Positions 57,101 to 64,000 of a DNA stretch of 64,000 nucleotides are shown piece by piece; the first letter of the stretch is position 1, and the number at the start of each line of letters is the position of its first letter. The position numbers and the translations under genes are program-made. The notes beneath the pieces were generated by a model. It saw nothing but the letters and a program-made list of their open reading frames with translations, was not told the origin of the DNA and did not search any database. The DNA is taken from NCBI GenBank assembly GCA_030180135.1, contig CM058236.1:60043728-60107727 (forward strand), written 5' to 3'. This DNA is from Orychophragmus violaceus. Its lineage: Eukaryota > Streptophyta > Magnoliopsida > Brassicales > Brassicaceae.

Positions 57101-57840
57101 TCTCCGAAAAGATTTCGTGTTCGAAAATTGTTTTAAAATTTTTCGAATTCTGATGCGAGAGTATAAATATATACGGATCACTCCCCCCTTTTTTTTACAA
57201 CAATAGGAGGGACAGCTGAACCGATCAAGATATCGGCTGGCGTACAAGTAACTAAGTTGTGCAAAGTTAGTTTTAGCTTCATTAGAGCTTTGATGTCTTT
57301 CTTTGAAACGGTAGGATATATGACTGTAAGTTGAACTCTGTTGCCTTCCTCGACTTGATACGACGAGCTGGAGCCTAGTCGGCTCGGGTAGAGTTGAGGG
57401 ATCCTGCTTGCAAGTTGAGATAGACTGTTCTCCGATTAGTTGAGACGTCGCGGACGTATGTCCGCTCGGGAGAATTGGTGCTTTTAGTTTTCACTTGGCG
57501 CGCTTTTTCTCGACAAAGATTCAGCTCTAATTTTCATTCGGCGCGTTCTGGTCGTCAGCCTGGATTTCTTATGGGACTGCTCATCGGTTTGTGCTCGGAG
57601 ATTGACTTGCTATGCTCGGATTACTGACGAGTCGAAACCCTTGTTTCTTGCTCCGCAAAGTGAGTTATTGCATGTCCATGCTTGCTAACCTTACGTTCTA
57701 TTCGTCGTTGGGCTTTTCCCTATCTATGTGTTACATATACGGAGCATATCGATTTGAGTGTGTTGAACATATTATACAGATTTTTCGAGAAAAATGTTAT
57801 TCTTGCGAGTCGGAAAAACATATATATACGTGTGTATATA

Positions 57841-58190
57841 TCAGCTCGCAACATTTGGTCCGAGCTCAAGTTCAGCTCGTCTTATGAGCTAAACAATTTC
57901 TTCTTCCCTTTTTTTTTTTTAAATACATATATGTGTATATATACATATATGTGTGTATATATACATGTGTATATGTCAACTCGCAACGTTTGGTCCGAGC
58001 TCATGTTCAGCTCGTCTTACGAGTTAAACAATTTCTTCTTCCCTTTTTTTTTTTATTTTTAACAAATACATATATGTGTATATATGTATATATACGTGTG
58101 TATATGTCAACTCGCAATGTTTGGTGCGAGCTCATGTTCAGCTCGTCTTCCGAGCTAAACAATTTCTTCTTCTCATTTTTTTTTTTAACT
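57841..58190. repeat. Three copies of a 130-bp repeat with TA/TG microsatellites
   Basis: TCARCTCGCAACGTTTGGTC-type units start at 57841, 57976 and 58107. Each has GAGCTCATGTTCAGCTCGTC, CAATTTCTTCTTCCC, a T-run and a TATATGTGTATATA microsatellite. Confidence 0.85.
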
Positions 58191-58263
58191 CGGAACTTTC
58201 GGGCTCGGATTTGAGCAAGTTTAGCTTGGAAACCCGAGCTGGTTTAGCTCGAATTTCCGAGAG

Positions 58264-58505
58264 TTATGCGAGTTGCACGCTTGCGAGTTGCCGAGCACGC
58301 TTGCGAGTTGCCGAGCATGTTTTGCGAGTTGCCGAGCAAGCTTGCGAGTTGCCGAGCATGTTTTGCGAGTTGCCGAGCATGTTTTGCGAGGTTCCTAGCA
58401 AGCTGTCCAAACTGCCGAGCAAGCTGTCGAGCAAGCTGCGAGCTACTGAGCATGCTGCGCGAGCTGCCGAGCAAGCTGCTCGAGCTGCCAATCAAACTGT
58501 CCGAG
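58264..58505. repeat. Tandem repeat of about 24 bp with GCGAGTTGCCGAGCATG
   Basis: Nine or more copies, regular on the left and diverged on the right (GAGCAAGCTGCCGAGC). Core CCGAGC as in the other arrays. Confidence 0.85.
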
Positions 58506-59150
58506 CAGGCTCATCGTATTGATAGCCATGTCACGGTACGTTCGAGATTGTTTAGTCGTGGGCTGTTCGATCATGATGTTCCGATCAGAGATGCTGCCCA
58601 ATTTGACTTCAGACAATTCGAGCAGGATATGATTGGAAAGATGGATCACCTCATGTACTGATTGTATTCCCTGGAGAGAGTCATGTCGAGCAGGTTTTTC
58701 TCCCCTCGTGACCTTTTGTGCTCCGAGCAAGGCTTTTGTCGGAGATTGGTGGTCGGCGTTGAACTGTAGAGGCGTGCAGTCGCAGTCGACCATTCGCCGA
58801 CAAAGGATGATGTTGGACTGATCAGCTCGCGAGCTGGTCGTGAAAACGAGCTGACCACGAAAGTGTCAAGCTGAGCATGAAATCGTGTTGTCCGAGAAGG
58901 ACTTAAACGAATGTACGGTTTGGCAAGCTGCGATGCTTGGACGTCTGATTATTGATATGATCGGCTGTTTTATGCAGACGGTTGCTGGTTTTTGTACGTG
59001 GACGGTTACGAAGCTTGACGTCAGGATGTCTTGGAACACTAGCTGGCTTGACGGCGGGGCATCGACGACGATCGGTTAAGGATAGTTTGGCTGCTTGACG
59101 TCGGACTGGATCTGCATACGAAGCAAAGTCGAAGACTCGTTCGATGATGA

Positions 59151-59735
59151 AAATCGGTTAGAATCTGATCATGATGTATAACCGCAAAATCCCAAACTAA
59201 TATGCTCAACATGTAAAATGTAGTCAAAGAACAATAGATTGTACGTTGATTACACGGAAAGATTTGGCAAGATATTTACGATTTCGATCATATTAATTTC
59301 TACGCAAGTTAGAGACACTAGTAATTCCTACAATCGTAAAGCATTGGAAGCGGAAAATTTGTAACAAGGCTAAAATCGATAAGTCACAAAGAAGTTGTAC
59401 AGATTGACGTAATTTGTAAAGCAATTGATGACGAGAAGATAAATTAGATTTTAGGTACTTATCTTGATATTCAGAAAGGTCGTAAAGTGAATTACGATGA
59501 AGACGATCTTTGAATACCGCAAAAGGTTCTCTTCGGCTTCGGCGAATTCTGATCCGATGTTGGTATCCTTGTTACGATTAATTTTTGCTTGAGGTTGCGT
59601 CCGTGCATTGTTTTCCGTCGACGTCTAGTCGTCGTGATCCTTCTAGGCTTGATTAGTGGTGGCAGATCTGTTGTGTTTGATCTGTTCGCAGGAGGGGTTC
59701 CCTTGTTTGTAAGTCGCGGTCGCTCAGATGGTATG
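59151..59735. other. Unassigned sequence between unit X and the last Copia
   Basis: No frame or repeat recognised. GTATG at 59731-59735 would be the target duplication of the next element if its partner lies beyond the window. Confidence 0.4.
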
Positions 59736-60416
59736 TGAAGGAATTTCTAGCAGTTCTAATCAGGATTAGCAACCCTAGGTATAAATTCCAAGCCTAGGAT
59801 CTAAGGTTCATATAATTGAATCTATCAGATCTCGAGATTACCTGGTGATTTGCAGCGGAAGTTTTGCAAGTAGTCGAGATCACAAAGCACCTCAAACTCT
59901 GTGCCTCTACTGGTATCCACACGCACACAAACTGAACAGGAGGGATGCTAGTGCCTATGGAGATCAAATCTCTTGAGAGGTTTCTATTCTAGTTTTGGTG
60001 GTTGTGTATTAGGTTAACTTCAAGTTTAGGTCGACCATATATCTTATATATGTCGACTTAAACCACAACGGAAATAACCAACGATTAAACCGAATTAATC
60101 TGGTGATCCGCGAGTTGTGTCGACCGACACACTCTTTGTGTCGATCGACACTGCCCCAGAATATTGATATCGAATGCATATCAAATATGCATTCACTAGA
60201 TCATTACATTAATAATCAACCTCATCTTTAACGTCCAGTTTGCTTAGGTGTGTGACCCTGTAGGATCATATAACACTAGCAATGAGTTCTCAACTCATTG
60301 ATCATAAGTGGCTTCTAGCAAAGCATTATGACTACCTAGTGTCATGTGATTGTCTCATCTCGACAATACGACTTTCACTTAGAGTAAGCACAATAGATTT
60401 CAGGACATTCCCAACA
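59736..60416 (-). repeat. 3' LTR of the last Copia
   Basis: On the minus strand TGTTGGGAATGTCC to AAATTCCTTCA, about 681 bp. Contains a TCGACCGA/TCGATCGA pair (60120, 60141; 21 bp) identical in style to the gypsy pairs. Confidence 0.75.
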
Positions 60417-61234
60417 ATCTCCCACTTGTACTGGAATCATCTATTCCTTTAATCCATTTGTAGCTATATCTCAATCTAGCATAAGGCAAGAACTGTGTTA
60501 TCCTTATTAAGCTAGATCATGTTTATCGAATCCCGATTTGTACTGATAAAACAAACGACTGACGATCACCTCGTTTGAGCGCGGCCACGCATTTCCAGTA
60601 TCAAATCTTCGATAGGCCCAAAGATATTTAACTCCTGTTATATATGAGGTACAAATCCCATCTTGTTCCATCCATGCCCCTTTCATATCTCTTGATACGC
60701 CTAATCAGTGTCGTTATAATCACCAGTTACGGTTGACGTTTGACAAAGTCAAGACGGACCAATCCATATGTAAGAAATCATGATGAACTCAGGTCTAAGG
60801 ACTATACTCTATAGTCGTAATGAGAAGCTCTTATGACACTCATATAACATCTTGTAGAGTTTTCATTAACGGGTCATGTCCGATCATGTGTTCTCCAACA
60901 CATATCTATGTGATTGACTTTAATACTCTTATTAATGACTCCATGAAACATAGTCATCAGTCACCTCACATACTAGTCTCACGTGGTTATTAATGTCCCA
61001 CTTTAACAACCTTGACCAGGGACCATTATAATTTATGTCATTTATTGCTTATAGGGTTTCATGATCAAGTCACATACTTGATGACCTATAAGATGTCATA
61101 AATTACTTTGGGACTGTTATTTAATAACACAATTAAATAGTGCTGAAACAAATTTCATTAAAATAACATAACTATTATGTTTTGTGAACATCATGACATA
61201 ACTAAAACAAATATAACTCCCACTGAAATCAAGA
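60417..61234 (-). other. Long 3' non-coding part of the last Copia
   Basis: About 800 bp between the pol stop and the LTR, without open frames, bounded at both ends by AGTGGGAG-type purine tracts. Most Copia elements have a much shorter gap here. Confidence 0.6.
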
Positions 61235-64000
61235 TCACATCTTAAGAAATCTAATGCCTACAGCAGCAGTATGAAACTCATGCTTAGGCCTTGGGAGAGG
61301 CTTGGTTAGTGGATCAGCAACGTTCTCATCCGTCGGGACTCTGCTGATCTTCACATCTCCTCTATTAATAATATCACGGATAAGGTGATATCTCCTTTCT
61401 ATGTGTTTGGGCTTCTGGTGTGATCTATGTTCCTTTGCTTGCGCAATGGCTCCATTGTTGTCACAATACAAAGCCACTGGCTCAGAAATACTAGGAATCA
61501 CACCAAGTTCAGTGATGAACTTCTTGATCCAAACAGCCTCCTTTGCCGCTTCAGAAGCAGCGAGGTACTCAGCTTCAGTCGTGGAATCTGCTACAGTGTC
61601 CTGTTTGGAACTCTTCCAGCTGACTGCACCGCCATTCAGGCAAAAGATGTAACCAGATTGCGATCGGAAATCATCTTTGTCCGTCTGAAAACTTGCGTCT
61701 GTGTAACCACTTACTACCAGCTCATCACTTCCTCCGTACACCAAGAATTTATCCTTAGTATTTCTCAAATACTTCAGAATATTCTTGACGGCTGTCCAGT
61801 GACTTTCACCTGGATCAGATTGGTATCTACTCGTCATGCTTAAAGCACAAGCAACATCTGGACGAGTACAGAGCATGGCATACATGATGGATCCCAAAGC
61901 CGAGGCATAAGGAATCCGACTCATGCGTTCTCGCTCAGCAGGTGTCTCAGGACACTGCTTCTTGCTGAGACTTATGCCATAAGACATTGGTATGAAGCCC
62001 TTCTTGGAATCATGCATTCTGAACCTGTGTAAGACTTTATCGATATAAGTATCTTGACACAGTCCAATTAACTTGTTTAATCTATCTCTATAGATTCTTA
62101 TTCCAAGAATATACGCGGCTTCTCCCATGTCTTTCATTGAAAAACAAATTCCGAGCCAAGCCTTAACAGACTGTAACAACGGAACGTCGTTTCCGAGAAG
62201 AAGTACATCATCTACATACAATACGAGAAATGCAACTGCGCTCCCACTAGTCTTCTTTTAAACACATGGTTCCTCTTCGTTCCTGATGAAGTCAAACTTT
62301 TTGACTGCTTCATCAAAACGAAGATTCCAACTCCGAGATGCTTGCTTCAATCCATAAATGGATCGATGAAGCTTGCATACTTTCCTAGCAGCATTAGGAT
62401 CGATGAAGCCTTCGGGCTGTGTCATGTACACATCCTCTTCCAGAATTCCATTAAGGAAAGCTGTTTTCACGTCCATCTGCCAGATCTCATAATCATAATG
62501 AGCGGCTGTTGCTAGGAGAATCCGAATGGATTTAAGCATAGCGACAGGGGAATAGGTTTCTTCATAGTCAATACCATGAATTTGTTTGAAACCTTTTGCC
62601 ACCAACCTTGCTTTATATATCTGAATATTTCCATCCACATCAATTTTCTTCTTGAAAATCCATTTACACTCAATGGGTCTTGCACCATCGGGTAAATCAA
62701 CCAAAGTCCATACTTGGTTCTGTGACATGGATCCCATTTCGGATTCAGCGGCTTTTAGCCACTTTTCGGAGTCAGGGCTCATCATTGCTTCTTCAAAATT
62801 TGCGGGCTCGTCACTGTCAATGATCAATAAATCATGATAATTGGTTACGAGAAATCCATATCTCTCGGGTTCGTGACGGATCCTTTCGGATCTGCGAATT
62901 TCAGGCTCCACAGGCGTGGTTTCTACAACTCTTTGTAGATCCAACTGTTGCTCTTCCTCAACGGGTTGAGCATTTTCCTGCGGTTCTCGAACTTCTTCGA
63001 GTTGTACTTTACTCCCACTGTTTCTCTTGGAAAGAAACTCTCTCTCAAGAAAGACGCAGTTCCGAGCAACAAACACTTTGTTCTCGGATTGGTTGTGAAA
63101 GTAGTATGCCTTGGTTTCATTAGGATAACCAACGAAGTAGCATTTATCAGATTTGGGTTCGAGCTTATCTGTAATTAATCGCTTAACATAAGCTTCACAA
63201 CCCCAAATCTTCAGGAAAGACAAACTCGGAACATTTCCAGTCCACATCTCATGTGGTGTCTTTGCAACTGATTTTGACGGAACCCTATTAAGTGTAAACG
63301 CAGACGTTTCTAGAGCGTATCCCCAAAAGGATAATGGAAGAGTTGAGAGACTCATCATTGATCGAACCATATCTAATAAAGTTCGATTCTTCCTCTCGGA
63401 CACCCCATTCCATTGTGGTGTTCCAGGAGGAGTGAGTTGCGAAACAATTCCACAATCTCTCAAATGATCACTGAATTCTTGGCTTAAGTATTCTCCTCCA
63501 CGATCTGATCGAAGAGCCTTAATATTTTTGCCAAGTTGATTATGTACTTCATTTTGGAATTCTTTGAACCTTTCAAAGGATTCGGATTTGTGTCTCATTA
63601 AATAGACATATCCATACCTGCTGAAATCATCAGTGAAGGTAATGAAGTATCGAAAATTTCCTCTGGCACTTGTGCTCATTGGGCCGCACACATCAGTATG
63701 TATAAGGCCCAATAGGTCACTGGCCCTTTCATTTTGTTTGTTGAAAGGGGCCTTGGTCATTTTGCCCAATAAACAAGATTCACATTTCTCACATGATTCA
63801 TAATCAAATGAGCCCAGAAGCCCATCATTATGGAGCTTTTGGATCCGTTTCTCGTTTATGTGGCCCAAACGACAATGCCAAAGAAAAGTCTGATTCGTGT
63901 CATTTGATTTGAATCTCTTGGTGTTAATGTTATAGATTGGTGTGCTTTGGTTTAAAACATAAAGCCCATTCTCTAATGGGCTGCTACCATAAAATATATC
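61235..64000 (-). pseudogene. Copia pol with one nonsense codon, 5' end outside the window
   Basis: Open from the window edge: pre-integrase LWHCRLGHINEKR, zinc region CEKCESCLLGK, integrase triad (HTDVCGP, RSDRGGEY, NGVSERKNRT), linker, RT (RPIECKWIFKKK, YKARLVAKGF, DVKTAFLNG) up to EEPCV, then TAA at 62258-62260, then in the same frame KKTSGSAVAFLVLYVDDVLLLG, RT end and RNase H (YTDASFQ, STTEAEYLAA, YCDNNGAIAQA, VADPLTKPLP). The stop replaces a likely Tyr codon 12 codons before YVDD. All catalytic residues seen are kept, so inactivation is recent and by a single change. Confidence 0.9.

Larger units (their letters stand above)
54579..59150. mobile_element. Unit X, right part: tandem-array-rich non-coding element
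   Basis: 4.6 kb without a recognisable gene. Open frames within it (such as 56485-56892) only follow the tandem repeats. At least six arrays of different period lie in series and most share GCTCGG or CCGAGC. Such arrays are known in the 3' untranslated part of some plant Tat-type gypsy elements, so X may be one; no RT or LTR was found to confirm it. The right limit near 59150 is a guess from loss of the motif. Confidence 0.5.
59736..64000 (-). mobile_element. Copia element, 3' half, continuing past the window edge
   Basis: Minus strand: pol (64000-61235), about 800 bp of non-coding 3' sequence and one LTR (60416-59736). Purine tracts AGTGGGAG occur both just after pol (about 61220) and just before the LTR (about 60425). 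The 5' LTR, gag and protease lie beyond 64000. The Pol type resembles plant Tnt1-94-like/Angela-type Copia; lineage not firmly assigned. Confidence 0.88.

Noticed and set aside
54631..58505. CRISPR-like arrays
   Set aside because: Regular repeats without unique spacers, in plant nuclear DNA and with no cas genes.
55261..58522. Open frames made of 9- and 30-residue repeats as possible repeat proteins
   Set aside because: They are open in several frames and on both strands because the tandem units are multiples of three. No start context, no domain.
39627..59150. LTRs for unit X
   Set aside because: The sequences next to 39627 and 59150 showed no direct repeat by eye; a dot-plot would be needed.

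Overview
This is nuclear DNA of a flowering plant, almost certainly a Brassicaceae species. The evidence is spliced genes with GT-AG introns whose proteins closely resemble Arabidopsis ARL1, eIF3b, IAA10 and a class III peroxidase. The rest is mostly plant LTR retrotransposons, several nested in one another. From memory, ARL1 and peroxidase 18 lie near each other on Arabidopsis chromosome 2 (At2g24765, At2g24800), so the window may be a TE-expanded version of that block. That placement is inference.

Layout. The 3' exons of an ARL1-type GTPase gene (271-760, +) open the window. A young, apparently intact Copia element follows (1443-8154; 306-bp LTRs with two differences, target duplication GATTT). 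Then come a Sadhu-like retroposon relic (8590-9930, -) and a decayed Copia element (10463-16346) that carries a solo LTR of a gypsy family (14669-15820). From 17 to 29 kb lie a broken coiled-coil repeat gene (-), an RNase H fragment (-), a second Sadhu-like relic (-), exon 1 of an IAA10-like Aux/IAA gene (+) cut off by a degraded Copia (-), and a CACTA transposase relic (+). The intact eIF3b gene (29651-32940, -, 11 exons) and an intact class III peroxidase gene (36629-37913, -, 4 exons) are the only complete host genes. Between them lie AT-rich DNA and a small inverted-repeat element holding telomere-like repeats.

From 38.4 kb to the right edge the window is almost all retrotransposon. A 5'-truncated Copia (38381-39626, -) abuts a repeat-laden unit X (about 39.63-41.28 and 54.58-59.15 kb). 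X is split by a gypsy element A (41284-54578, target duplication TGAAC), and A is split by a younger sister element B (44404-51052). A and B have about 1.2-kb LTRs, a perfect tRNA-Asp primer site and a gag-protease reading frame, but no reverse transcriptase, RNase H or integrase. They look like gag-carrying non-autonomous elements of the Athila side of Ty3/gypsy. A further Copia (59736 to the edge, -) closes the window.

Main points of interest: (1) a motif with core TCGATCG/A occurs in 17 pairs whose members are 20-22 bp apart, about two helical turns, in the gypsy LTRs, leaders, coding and 3' regions and also in an unrelated Copia LTR; (2) the gag-only elements A and B keep a hairpin with a compensatory base change just after the gag-protease stop and a polypurine tract in triplicate; (3) the young Copia has its own TATA box and a 57-residue two-helix membrane peptide frame ahead of gag; (4) unit X carries at least seven tandem arrays of different period that share a GCTCGG/CCGAGC core. 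Splice sites, LTR ends and identities were read by eye and not computed.
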